Below, piece by piece: positions 54,834 to 64,000 of a stretch of 64,000 nucleotides of DNA. Source of the DNA: Phytophthora sp. 'mugwort' (lineage: Eukaryota > Oomycota > Peronosporomycetes > Peronosporales > Peronosporaceae). The DNA is taken from the NCBI GenBank assembly GCA_033558025.1, contig JAUCEF010000005.1:3162001-3226000 (forward strand), written 5' to 3'. Numbering within the stretch: the stretch's first letter is position 1; each line of letters begins with the position of its first letter. The position numbers were made by a program, and so were the translations under genes. The notes beneath the pieces are model-generated. The model worked only from the letters and a program-made list of their open reading frames with translations, did no database searches and was not told where the DNA came from.

Positions 54834-56474
54834 GTGCGGGACGGAAGCGTGACCCACCCATGCATCACAGGTTCGGGCAAGCGCCGAAAGCAATACAAGA
54901 GGGTTGCCGTGACGTGCGGCGACAAAAGAGACGTCCCCAAGTATCTCGACAAAGGCCATTCCGTCGAACACTGCATTGCGCACTTCTACGGGCAGCTCAC
55001 GAGGAAAGAACACAGAGCAAAAGAAAAACTGATCAGCAAGTGGAAAAAAGGAGGTATCGGCTTCGATACATTCGGCGTGTGTGTCGGGGCGAGCACGTCA
55101 CCTCAACTCTCGCTCGCGACGCCATCGTCCTTAGCCTAGAGGCAGAAGAAGAGATAGTCCAGTGGATCAATGCTCTTAGGAAGGAGGGAGTCCCTGTATC
55201 GCGCTCATGCTAGCGACAAAAGCAAAGGAGATGGCGGTTGAATCTGATATTGCTCCCGACAAGTTCGTAGCTTCTCTAGCTTGGATGAAGCTGTTCCTGA
55301 GGCGACACAGGTTATCGTTACGTCCAGAACTCGTCAAGGCCAAACCACACCTCAAGACGCAGCCGAGGCCGCCCAAGCGTTTAGAGCGTTGGTGTTCAAA
55401 CTGCTGTCGAGCAGAACTGCACCAAAATATTCAACGCAGATCAAACAGGTACATACTGAGTTTATATGCTATATATTATATGATGTTCGATGTCTAACAT
55501 AATTTTCAGCCGTATTTTTTGAATATGTGCCTAAGAAAACAATCTTAACAAAGGGGACGAAACGGTTTGGGTAAAATGCGCTAATAAAGACAAGCAACGT
55601 GCTACTGTCATGCTTTTAGCGGCTTTGAATGGTGTTAAGTGCGACCCATTTATTATTTTCAAGACTTCGGCTGCCGCAACAAAAGAGCGATGAGCTGAGA
55701 ATGATGAGATCAGAAATGGTTTTGGTACAACTGTTTGGCGTGAAGTGAAAGTCCTGCAGGAGAAGTATCCATGCCAGATATTTGGAAACAAACCTGCACG
55801 GTGGAACGCTGCTGTCTCTCTGAAAATTTTAAAATTTTATTAAGCCAACCGTGAGAATCCTGAAGACAAAGTGCTGTTGTTGTGGGACGATTTTAGCGCA
55901 CATTGGACGGAAGAGGTAAAAAAAAAAACTATGCCGCCTCGCTCAACGTTGTCCTGTTAAAAGTGCCGCCAAATATACATGTGTGTGTCAACCCCGCGGA
56001 CATTTCGTGGAATAAACCTCTTAAAGGTTTACTACGATCTCTTTGGATTGACACATTCCGCGAGCAACTTAGGGCGTACAACCAGAGCGAAGAAAAGCGA
56101 CAAGAAAAACGAAACAATCTCGCCGCTGACATTCTAAACGCTCGAAAAAATATGATCAGCAGGAGGCCGATCACAGAGTCGCCATTCTCCGGGAAGCACA
56201 GCCGTTTGCTTTAGTCGAACCATCGCGTCGGGACATCACCAAATGGATCGCGTCAAGCTGGGCAGGTTTGTCACGTGAAACAATCATCAGCGGATTTCGA
56301 GAGCGGGGCTCTTGATGGATACACGCCCAACGGCAACTGACGCTAGTGTTGACGTAGATACAGACGAGGTTATTGCTTCGTTAGAAAGGTACAACTTGGC
56401 GGAGGGGGAAGTGGGCTCAGACGACGACATCGGCAGTGACAGTGGAGAGCGATAGTGATGAGGACGAATACTAA
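54834..56474 (+). pseudogene. Pogo/Tc5-type transposase (CENP-B HTH plus DDE), degraded
   Basis: The N-terminal part reads GSGKRRKQYKRVAVTCGD and a segment with LISKWKKGG. A CENP-B-type DNA-binding part follows (EEEIVQWINALRKEGVPVS; FVASLAWMKLFLRRHRLSLR). A DDE_1-type core then appears in several frames: ATVMLLAALNGVKCDPFIIF, VLLLWDDFSAHWTEEV with a catalytic aspartate, and VPPNIHVCVNPADISWNKPL with the third aspartate. It ends in an acidic tail (SDEDEY, TAA 56472). Multiple frameshifts and stops, including a run of A residues near 55918-55927, break the reading frame. A short internal intron is possible near 55446-55510. I place it in pogo/Tc5 from the HTH and the NPADISWNKP signature. Confidence 0.85.
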
Positions 56475-56562
56475 AACTGCATCTTGGATAATAAAACTGC
56501 ACCTCGGATTGAATAATTCGTAGTTGTTGCGGATCATATGGTAATAATACGTGTCTGTGGCT

Positions 56563-56588
56563 TGTCGCCTAGAACTACGACTATACGG
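56563..56588 (-). repeat. Right terminal inverted repeat of the pogo-like element
   Basis: 26 bp followed by TA at 56589-56590. Confidence 0.92.
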
Positions 56589-56590
56589 TA

Positions 56591-57628
56591 TTTGTTTTGA
56601 AAGTTGGCTATTCCTGATATACCATATTTTTGGTACCGGTCAGATAGGTCCGTTATTCGGACATTTTATGGTATGGGCTCTACTGCGAGGAACTACCCAT
56701 ACCGACGGAAGATATAGCCTGTACGAAGCTTATGGCCTATACAACTCTTGTCAACTCTTCCTGATCGTTCACTATGGAAAGCCATTTACAGTCGGATAAC
56801 ACTTTTTTGTTCGTCGAAGTAAAGGTTTCTAATGTATATTGTATTTTGAGTATAGTATGTAATGCTGCACATGGTAAGAATTGGTGTTCATAATTGTTTT
56901 AACTCCATGTTTCTAATTGACGATTGACATTAGATTTGATGCAGGTAAAAAAGCTGCCTATTGTTTCCATTTTGAAGGCAGTAGCGAACAGAATAATCGA
57001 AACAAATGAGATTTCAAAATATCCGAAAGGTACAACTTTTAAGTTTAGGTACAATATTACTGTGAAAAAAACACTAAATATTTGGAAGGTTACTGGTATT
57101 GTGTACGAGTGCATGGTAACGAATGGCCACCTGTACGAGTATCTCCGAGATTGACTACGATAAAACAGTTTGTCATAGTCTTTACAACTTCGCCGAGCTA
57201 TAAATATTTTTAAAGGAGGTCAGTTTTGATTGGTGCCTATTCGTCAGAACATATCATTAATAACCAATCACGATGATAGGCCATAACCAACGTCCTTTGT
57301 AGTCTGCGCTTGCTCTGAGATTTTGTATGGGATCGCATTTCTGTCCACAGGCCATATCTTCCGTCGATATGTGTACTCCAAGGTAGAAAGAAGTATGTAC
57401 TGTACGAAGTCGGTGATGAGTGAAATTCGGGGAAAAGGTCTACTTAAGTATATCAGTCTTGAAAAAGTGCTAAGATCTGGGAAAGTCCATTCATTAGTGA
57501 AAACTGTGAGATGATCACATTCTTTAGACTGCTCGCCTACTTGCACCTGCTTGCGAGCAACTAATACGACTCGAATCGATATATTTCATTAAGCCTTATA
57601 CTACGAGGTGTCCTCGGGCTCGAGTGAG
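56591..57628. other. Non-coding region with an inverted-repeat pair
   Basis: No gene recognised. The segment CGACGGAAGATATAGCCTGT at 56703-56722 recurs inverted at 57347-57366 with one mismatch, suggesting a non-autonomous element of about 660 bp. Scattered ATTGG/CCAAT motifs occur near 57220-57290. Confidence 0.5.
56703..57366. repeat. Inverted-repeat-bounded segment, possible MITE
   Basis: The 20-bp ends match 19/20 in inverted orientation. Flanks outside the core are weakly similar, so true element ends and target duplication are undefined. No coding capacity. Confidence 0.4.
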
Positions 57629-58726
57629 TTATGCCACTTGTTGCTGGCACGAAACGTCTTGGATTTCCTTATCCTCACTGTTCCCCGGTTGTTCTTGTTG
57701 CCGTATATAATATGGCATGACCAGATGCTTGACGAAGTTCTTCACCTCGCACGTCCGGATGTCTTCGTCTAGCACATCTCTGTCATACCCAATCTGCCAC
57801 GCGAGGTCTTCGCGCGTCGGATCTGCCGCCAGCTCCTCCAGTAGATCAATGAAGCGGTCAGCGTCTTCCAGATCCGTGAAAAATCCCAGCTGAGTGTTCA
57901 TCTCGCGCCGGCAGTGAAGTAGGCGCGCCATCTCGTGGAGGTCATATTCCGGATGATACTGTAGTCCCCAAAAATCACCCTTCAAGTATCGTAGAGCAAC
58001 ACTCTGCACCGTTGTGAACACGTTCGACGCGAGCTGCAAACCTCCTGGTTGAATGACTCTGACCTCATCTTTATGGCTGCTGAAGGCATCAAAAACGGAC
58101 GGCTTGCCTTCGTACATTGGGTGCGCACGGCCCTCAGCGTTCAGACGAATTTTTCTTGCTAGACCCAGCTCTTTGCCCCACTTGTTCTTCTGCACGATGC
58201 CGCCGGCAGTAGCCACCGCCAGCTGCAGTCCGAAGCAGCTACCGAACTGCGGCACGCCGTGCGCGAAACTATGTCTGGCCAGGTTCATCATCTGCATAAC
58301 CGACGGGTCGTTGCGCTCGTGCACTGCCAGCGAAGACCCCGACCAGCCCACACCATGGTACTGCATCAGAAGCATCAACGAGGTCAATTGGTTCTAATGG
58401 TCACGATAGCAACAAGGATGCCGCTGCACCTTGGACAGGTCGGGTACGACGAAGCCCGGGTCAGCTGGGTAGACTAGGTCGTACGCTGCAGAGCGACCGA
58501 CGCTGCGCTCCGTCGCCTTGACAAGCATGTTGGCGTACAGCTGGCCGGCGGTCGTGGCACCACCCGCCTCTAGGACGTCCCGGCCTGTCTCGACGTAGCC
58601 GTCGACCACCAGATATCGGACATCTTCGTGACCATCAAGTGTCGCAGTCACAGTCGTGCGCAGGAGCTGGTGCTTAAGCGCGTGCAGACGCCTGACCAAC
58701 GGCGGCGACAAGCGACGCCGGAGCAT
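57629..58726 (-). CDS. Class-I glutamine amidotransferase-like protein (GATase1)
   Basis: Exons are 58726-58430 and 58360-57629 (342 residues), with a 69-bp intron between VPDLSK and YHGVGWSG. The class-I GATase catalytic set is present: nucleophile Cys in FGSCFGLQLAV and the His-Glu pair in GLQYHPEYD. These stand-alone domains release ammonia from glutamine or act as gamma-glutamyl hydrolases or peptidases; no synthetase domain is attached, so the acceptor is unknown. The N-terminus (MLRRRLSPPLVRRLHALKHQ) is Arg-rich and amphipathic, suggesting mitochondrial import. DGYVETGRDVLEAGGATTAG near residue 40 matches the paralogue at 63383. The C-terminus is Gln-rich. It is divergent from the ALDH gene, with 210 bp between starts. 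Confidence 0.85.
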
Positions 58727-58936
58727 GTTGGAGAGTGGGGATCGGCGGAGCGGAGAACCTTTGCCTGGAAGTGACAGGTGGCGACGCCTTTCACCGAGGG
58801 GATGCGAGGGTTAAGGGGTTGAACTTGCTGACGCACTCGATTCAGCGAATCAGCGAATCTGCGGCGTTTGGTGACGCTAGACAAGGGATCCAAAGCTGAC
58901 GTTGCACAGCACTTTGCCATTCGCCCTCAATCCGAA

Positions 58937-60898
58937 ATGTTTCGCCACGCCACCGCACAGGTTTTACTAGGCTGCGAGTCCTCGAGATTCGTCTATATAG
59001 TTAAAGGTGCTCACTGCTGCTGGTGTTTGTTGGTGCAGCTTGCTACGACCTCTCGCCAGACCGCCAAGGTCTCTTCCCAGCGCGGCTTCGCTGCGTCCGT
59101 GTACGTTCAAGAGCAAGAGCTAATGTCATATATATTGCTAACTTGATACTATTGCTGGCCACCGTTACAGACTGAAGGTGGACAACCCATACACTGGCGA
59201 GACCTTCTGCGAGGTTGCCTACGACTCCAAAGTCGAGGCGCACGCCAAACTTGATGCGGCGGTGAAGGCGCAGCTCGACTGGAAGAACGTACCGCTCAGC
59301 GAGCGCCAGGTGCTGTGCACCAAATGGATCGAAACGCTCAAGAGCAGCTCCGAGTCCATTGCCCATGAAATCTCCGGTATGATGGGCAAGCCCGTCCAGC
59401 AGGCGCGCAACGAGATCAATGGCACCATCGACCGCGCCAAGTACGAGACTTCTGTGTTGCTATATTGCGTTCATGTCGAAGCTGTTGACAAAGTTGCTAT
59501 GCGTGTCACAGAGCTCTCATATACCTGTCGAGCGATGCGCTGCGCACGGACTCGTTCCCGGAAGAGAACGGACTGTTCCGACAGATCACACACGATCCCG
59601 TTGGTGTCGTCTATGTTGTTGTAAGTGGTTTGCAAAACTTGACTCTATATTTCACTAGTTGATTTCAATAGTATATATGACGGCAACAGGCTCCATGGAA
59701 CTACCCTATTATGACGGCAGTCAACTCAATCATCCCCGCTGTTCTAGCGGGGAACTCGGTGCTACTGAAGCACTCGCCTCGCACTCCTCTTTGCGGAGAG
59801 CACTACCGAAAGACGTTCGAGCAAGCGGGCTTCCCGAAAAACGTGCTTCAGTCGTCGTTTGTTGACCACGACACGGCTGCGGAGATCATCCAGCGCCAGG
59901 AGACAGCGTTTGTCTCGTTCACCGGATCTGTCCGAGGGTACTTTGCTCCGAGTGTGGTCTAGGCATATACTCTGTCGAATTGTCTAATGATATGGGTATA
60001 TCTTTATGCAATGCGTAGTGGCCGACAAGTTCAGCAGGTGGCATCCCAGCGCTCGATCGACGTAACTTTGGAGCTTGGTGGAAATGTAAGCGCTGGGAAT
60101 TCCTCTCAGCTGTTGAATTCAGCCCGCTTGTATTTAACCGAAGAAAATAATTGATGTAGGATGCCGGATACGTGGCAGCTGATGCAGACGCTGAAGCCGC
60201 AGCAGAGGGTCTCGTGGATGGCGCCTGCTACAACGCTGGTCAGTCATGCTGCGGTGTGGAGCGGATTTACGTCCATGAGTCCAAGTACGACCAATTTTTG
60301 GAGAAAGCAAAGAGCTTGTTCGAGGCGTACAACCTAGGCGAACCGACGGACGCGAATACGTCGATGGGCCCAATGGCGCTTGCTACTGCGCCTGAAATGC
60401 TGGATGCTCACGTGAAGGACGCTGTGGCAAAGGGCGCTGTCCAGCTGACTGGAAGTGGAACTGTTACCGATGCTGCTGGAAAGGGCCGCTTCTACTCTCC
60501 TTCACTGCTTGCGAACTGCAATGGCTCTATGAACATCATGACGGAAGAGTCTTTCGGACCGATCGTCGGTGTTGAGCGCGTTTCATCGGATTCTGAGGCC
60601 GTCAGGAAAATCAACGACAGCAAGTACGGACTGACGGCTTCGGTGTTCACGTCAAACCGTGACCACGCGATGGCTCTGGGCTCGCAGATCAGCGCTGGTA
60701 CAGTGTACATGAACCGATGCGATGTGCTGGACCCGTACCTTCCTTGGACTGGTAACCGTGACTCTGGTAAGGGTATCAGCCTCTCCAAGCACGGATTCCG
60801 CGGCGTCACGAAGCTGAAATCGGTAAGTGATTGTGCCTATTGCCATTTTATTTTTTCTTTCACCTAATTCTGTTTGCTAGTGGAATTTCCGCGTTTAG
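58937..60898 (+). CDS. Mitochondrial aldehyde dehydrogenase (ALDH superfamily)
   Basis: A gene of about eight exons. It starts at ATG 58937 (MFRHATAQ), splices to LATTSRQTAKVSSQRGFAAS, a typical mitochondrial presequence, then LKVDNPYTGETFCEV. Later blocks: RAK joins LIYLSSDALRTDSFPEENG (intron about 59444-59509); GVVYVV joins APWNYPIMTAVNSIIPAVLA; SVRGG joins RQVQQVASQR; and LELGGN with the general-base glutamate joins DAGYVAADADAEA. The catalytic cysteine lies in YNAGQSCCGVERIYV, and SFGPIVGVE and GLTASVFTSN follow. A last small exon adds WNFRV, stop at 60896-60898. NAD(P)-dependent oxidation of an aldehyde to an acid is expected; the substrate is not determinable, though succinate-semialdehyde-type enzymes share the GQSCC-like motif. 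Intron positions come from frame logic. Confidence 0.88.
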
Positions 60899-61555
60899 AG
60901 GATTTACACGCTCGAATGCTACCGGATATTGGTAGCAAGTCATCAAGTTTTGTATGCCTTCGGGGATTGCCGAATCAGCAAAGCTGTCGACAATCCAGAC
61001 CCTCATACACATACTGATTGAAGGAAGCTTCGCTACAAGATATCGAACGGCTCATCCCCACGCTTGAATAGTGCTCTTGCAAAGCTCACTCGTGATGAGA
61101 AATTACACTCGGTCCGCAGTAAATGAAGACGAATCTACCGAATCTCAACAACATGTATCACTATTTTGAGGTGAAGTTGCCTTGACCATCCTGTGAACTC
61201 CGTCGTGTCTTAGACAATAAACCGTAGCGAATCGCTACTGTGATACCCCGTGCTCGGTGGGCCGGTGCCTCCCATCGTGGTTCCGTGCGAGCACCAGCAC
61301 GCAGAATTACTGCAGTGCAGTGTTTGAAGCAGAACAGGCACGACCGGTCCAACTTCATCCTCAAAGTGCCAAAGACCAAGCCCGTTTGAGCAGTGACGTT
61401 GGACGCGTCGCTCAGCACATTAAAACAGCGTGACCCACACGAACGTCCGGGGCCTGTAGCCAAATCCAACAGACGAGAAAGGCTGCAAGTCACTATCGAA
61501 AGTGCGTCGTACCGACCGTATCCCCGCGCAGCAACCTCCATCCCCCCCCCCCAGC
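60899..61555. other. Intergenic, no gene seen
   Basis: Spacer between ALDH and SDR genes. A run of 11 C residues (61542-61552) ends 3 bp before the SDR start codon. Confidence 0.5.
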
Positions 61556-62404
61556 ATGAGCATGATAGGAAGCCGACTAGCCGGCCAAGTGGCTGTAATC
61601 ACGGGCGCCGGCGGCGGCATCGGCCGCAAGTCGGCCATCCTGTTTGCCAAGCAAGGCGCCAAGGGCGTCGTGTGCGCCGACGTGAACGCGAACGCCGCGG
61701 CCGAGACCGTGCAGCTCGTGCACGAGGAGCTCCGGAAGCTGGGCAAGAGCGGCACGGTGGCCATGGCCGTGAAAGCCGATGTGTCTAAGGCAAGCGACGT
61801 GGAGAACATGGTGAACATGGCCGAAAAGGAGTTTGGCGCGCTCCACGTGCTCTTCAACAACGCCGGCATCATGCATAGTGCCGACGACGATGCCATCGCA
61901 ACGCAGGAGGACGTGTGGGACCTCACCATGAACATTAACGTCAAGGGCGTCTTCCTCGGCTGCAAATACGGCATTCCGGCCTTGCGTCGCGCCGGCGGCG
62001 GTTCTATCATTAATACGGCTTCGTTCGTGGGTATCCTCGGCGCGGCCACGCCCCAGCTCGCCTACACGTCCAGTAAGGGCGCCGTAATCGCCATGTCCCG
62101 TGAGCTGGCCACGATCCACGCTCGGGAGAACATCCGCGTGAACGCCCTGTGCCCTGGCCCGCTCAATACTGAACTGCTACAGAAGTTCCTAGACTCGGAG
62201 GAGAAGAAACAGCGCCGTCTGGTGCACGTGCCCATGGGCCGCTTTGGAGAGGCTGCCGAGATGGCAAAAGCTGCGCTCTTCCTTGCTTGCGATGACGCGT
62301 CGTACATAACCGGCACGTCCTTCGTGGTTGACGGCGGCATTACGTCCGCCTACGTGACGAGCGAGGGTCGTGTGGACCCTTTCGGTGGTCCAAGCGAGGT
62401 GTAG
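61556..62404 (+). CDS. Classical short-chain dehydrogenase/reductase
   Basis: Single exon, 282 residues from ATG 61556 (MSMIGSRLAGQVAVITG). All SDR hallmarks are present: cofactor motif TGAGGGIG, an acidic residue ending beta-2 (VCADVN, favouring NAD over NADP), NNAG, the catalytic Ser in INTASFVG, YTSSK with Tyr and Lys, and PG after beta-6 (LCPGPLNT). The C-terminal ITGTSFVVDGG is typical of the classical FabG-like branch. It is a soluble oxidoreductase; the substrate cannot be assigned. High GC and C-ending codons suggest strong expression. An 11-C run sits directly before the start. The neighbouring ALDH could act in the same route, but nothing in the sequence proves it. Confidence 0.92.
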   Translation: MSMIGSRLAGQVAVITGAGGGIGRKSAILFAKQGAKGVVCADVNANAAAETVQLVHEELRKLGKSGTVAMAVKADVSKASDVENMVNMAEKEFGALHVLFNNAGIMHSADDDAIATQEDVWDLTMNINVKGVFLGCKYGIPALRRAGGGSIINTASFVGILGAATPQLAYTSSKGAVIAMSRELATIHARENIRVNALCPGPLNTELLQKFLDSEEKKQRRLVHVPMGRFGEAAEMAKAALFLACDDASYITGTSFVVDGGITSAYVTSEGRVDPFGGPSEV

Positions 62405-63382
62405 AAGTAGCCAGAACTTCCGAGTTCCACGTAAGTGTTGTTGGGAAGGCGAGTAGAGAAAGCGAGCTTTTAACAAGTATTAGCTCGCGACAATATGCCG
62501 TGTTCGGCACGTCAAATGGATAGTGCTTTCCTCCGTTTTGATGTGAGGGGGTGAGGGTAATGACCGCCAGACTACTGTAGCAAAGTATATCGGTATAAAA
62601 ATTCAGCGGAAGTCCGTGCAAAGCAACGCAGCGGGCGGCGACTTAATGGATAGTGCTTTCCTCCACAGTTATTAAAACTGTTGCAGCCAGCAACCCTGTA
62701 TTCCTACAGCATCACTGTAGGTCCATCAATTTTTTTTATAATAATACTGTCGCCGACATATCGTTTAGCAACGTCAGCACTCCTACCATGAACTACGTGG
62801 ACAACTCGATAGTATATCGACACCTAGATGGCTTTTATCAATCTTCTTGAAGTGATGATGGCGTTTAGTGATAGTATGTGCTGCCATCAATCTGAATACA
62901 AATAGACTGCAATAGTTGTAATTGATCCAGACATCTTCATTATATTAATAGGTACGCACGTAATAGCTGGAACCGCTGCAGCTAGGAGCGCTCGCTTATA
63001 CGGCAATTGTCAACCTCGGGGAGATGGCGGATGCTTAGCGGCAGCGCTGTGTACACACTTGCCACCGACTCAAGATTTGGCAGCCACCAACGGCTTAAAC
63101 TAATCCGTTGATGGTATGCCAACCAAGCACAACAGGTACATACATGACTCCGACACCGATGACGGACCTGCCGTCGCACACGCCAGGACCGCAACATGGC
63201 ATTCCGTCCGCCACCATCTGCACAATTTCGTCACTGTTAGTACATCCCCGTCACCAACCGCAAAGATTGGCACTTCAACTTGCGCATATTGAAGAATAAA
63301 ATGTAGTGCACACCATCTTATCAGGTCGGATCACCGACGTCACTCCCACACCTACCACCGAAGCACCAAGACCATATCCATC
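62405..63382. other. Intergenic with a 20-bp direct repeat
   Basis: No gene recognised. AATGGATAGTGCTTTCCTCC is present twice, at 62515-62534 and 62645-62664. The final part is the likely promoter of the second GATase gene. Confidence 0.5.
62515..62664. repeat. 20-bp direct repeat pair, 130 bp apart
   Basis: Identical 20-mers in direct orientation flank about 110 bp of sequence downstream of the SDR gene. Confidence 0.85.
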
Positions 63383-64000
63383 ATGCTGATTCGTTTCCCC
63401 CGGCACCTACCAGCCGTCACTTCGCGCGCGTTGAGCTTGTCAACATCGTCATCTTCGCTGAAGGTGCTTGTCATTGACGGCTACTCGCCCGAAGGCCGCG
63501 CCGATCTTGAAGCTGGCGGAGCTAGCACAGCCGGCAAGCTGTACATCGACCTACTCAGCAAATCGGCGCCTGCTGGCGTGGAAGTCGCGTCCGATGTCGT
63601 GTATCCTGCGGACGGCGACTTTCAGGCGCCCAAACTGTCCGAGGTAAGCTGCAAGACGGATCCGAGCTTCTGTTTACATTAGTTTAGAGGGCAACTGAGC
63701 AGGTATTGCTGCGCTATGAATGCTGATAGTACCATGCAGTGGCGTGGACGGGCTGTTCGCTGACGATTCATAACGCCAAAGACGCTCGTGTTACCAAGCA
63801 GATCGACTTTGCCAAGAGAGTCTTCGAGGAGGGTGAGGTACTGCAGAATCCCAATTTCAGCGACCTGATGCTAAACGAATGTACCACTTGTTACAGGCAT
63901 TCCTCAGTACGGTAGTTGCTGGGCGGCTCAGATCGCGGTAGCCGCTGCTGGAGGCCACTGCGGACCGAATCCTCGTGGTCGTGAGATGGGTATTGCTCGC
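63383..64000 (+). CDS. Class-I glutamine amidotransferase-like paralogue, 3' truncated by window end
   Basis: Exon 1 is 63383-63643 (MLIRFPRHLPAVTSRALSLS..., a probable mitochondrial leader, then VLVIDGYSPEGRADLEAGGA and VVYPADGDF). Exon 2 starts at 63730 (YHAVAWTGCSLTIHN) and exon 3 after about 63898 (IPQYGSCWAAQIAVAAAGG, containing the nucleophile Cys). The gene continues past the window, so the His-Glu pair is not visible. It is clearly paralogous to the gene at 57629-58726: the first intron is at the identical place (LSE before YHA; LSK before YHG), while the second intron is absent in the other copy. GSCWAAQ in place of GSCFGLQ alters residues next to the nucleophile. Confidence 0.85.

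Larger units (their letters stand above)
54719..56588 (+). mobile_element. Pogo-like DNA transposon, complete but inactive
   Basis: A 1,870-bp element bounded by 26-bp inverted repeats (54719-54744, starting CCGTATAGTCGTAG, and 56563-56588) that match at 23 of 26 positions, each flanked outside by TA (54717-54718 and 56589-56590). TA duplication and the transposase type fit the pogo/Tc5 branch of the Tc1/mariner superfamily. Only 582 bp separate it from the mariner element. Confidence 0.92.

Noticed and set aside
51520..57628. Possibility of a CRISPR array or viral insertion in the repeat-rich island
   Set aside because: No regularly spaced identical repeats and no viral-type genes; the content is eukaryotic DNA transposons and simple repeats.
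61420..62119. Long minus-strand ORFs opposite the SDR gene
   Set aside because: GC-rich third positions of the SDR gene leave the antisense open; SDR motifs are unambiguous on the plus strand.

Overview
The window looks like nuclear DNA from an oomycete, most likely Phytophthora or a close relative. Evidence: gene-dense, intron-poor eukaryotic sequence with short (about 60-90 bp) GT-AG introns; a small secreted six-cysteine elicitin-like protein, a family confined to Phytophthora and Pythium-type oomycetes; two very large 1,3-beta-glucan synthases of the oomycete cell-wall type; and decayed Tc1/mariner and pogo transposons. Species cannot be fixed from sequence reading alone. No prokaryotic or organellar features and no tRNA or rRNA genes were recognised.

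Layout. 0-6 kb: a PX-like/RING protein, a frameshifted GH3 glycosidase pseudogene that has also lost its nucleophile, an ankyrin-repeat gene and a divergently transcribed elicitin-like gene. 6-15 kb: an RNA-processing neighbourhood with U2AF large subunit, an RS-rich protein sharing its N-terminal motif and an EIF1AD-type factor, interrupted by a Sel1-repeat gene and followed by an eight-exon TSNAXIP1-like gene. 15-20 kb: a large minus-strand gene encoding F-BAR-type domains, a GRAM domain, a VASt (Aster/Lam) sterol-transfer domain and a C-terminal membrane anchor; this is the most striking object in the window. 20-27 kb: ribosomal protein eL8, a DUF2817 metallopeptidase-like protein, a lipid-anchored RING protein and a TBC1D20-type RabGAP. 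27-42.5 kb: two tandem glucan synthases. 42.6-51.5 kb: a myristoylated PA-ankyrin-SAPS-PH protein, a questin-oxidase-like protein and ERO1. 51.5-57.6 kb: a repeat-rich island with two complete but dead DNA transposons, both bounded by terminal inverted repeats and TA duplications. 57.6-64 kb: two class-I glutamine-amidotransferase paralogues (the second cut by the window end) flanking a mitochondrial aldehyde dehydrogenase and a short-chain dehydrogenase.

How the genes relate. Most are housekeeping genes with no operon logic; several pairs are divergent over 150-350 bp and may share promoters. Two themes recur: lipid/membrane biology (elicitin-like, F-BAR-GRAM-VASt, TBC1D20) and secretory/wall biology (ERO1, glucan synthases, Sel1 repeats). 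The sterol theme is notable because Phytophthora species are sterol auxotrophs (established knowledge). Gene models with introns were built by hand from frame continuity and GT-AG sites; positions marked 'about' are approximate.
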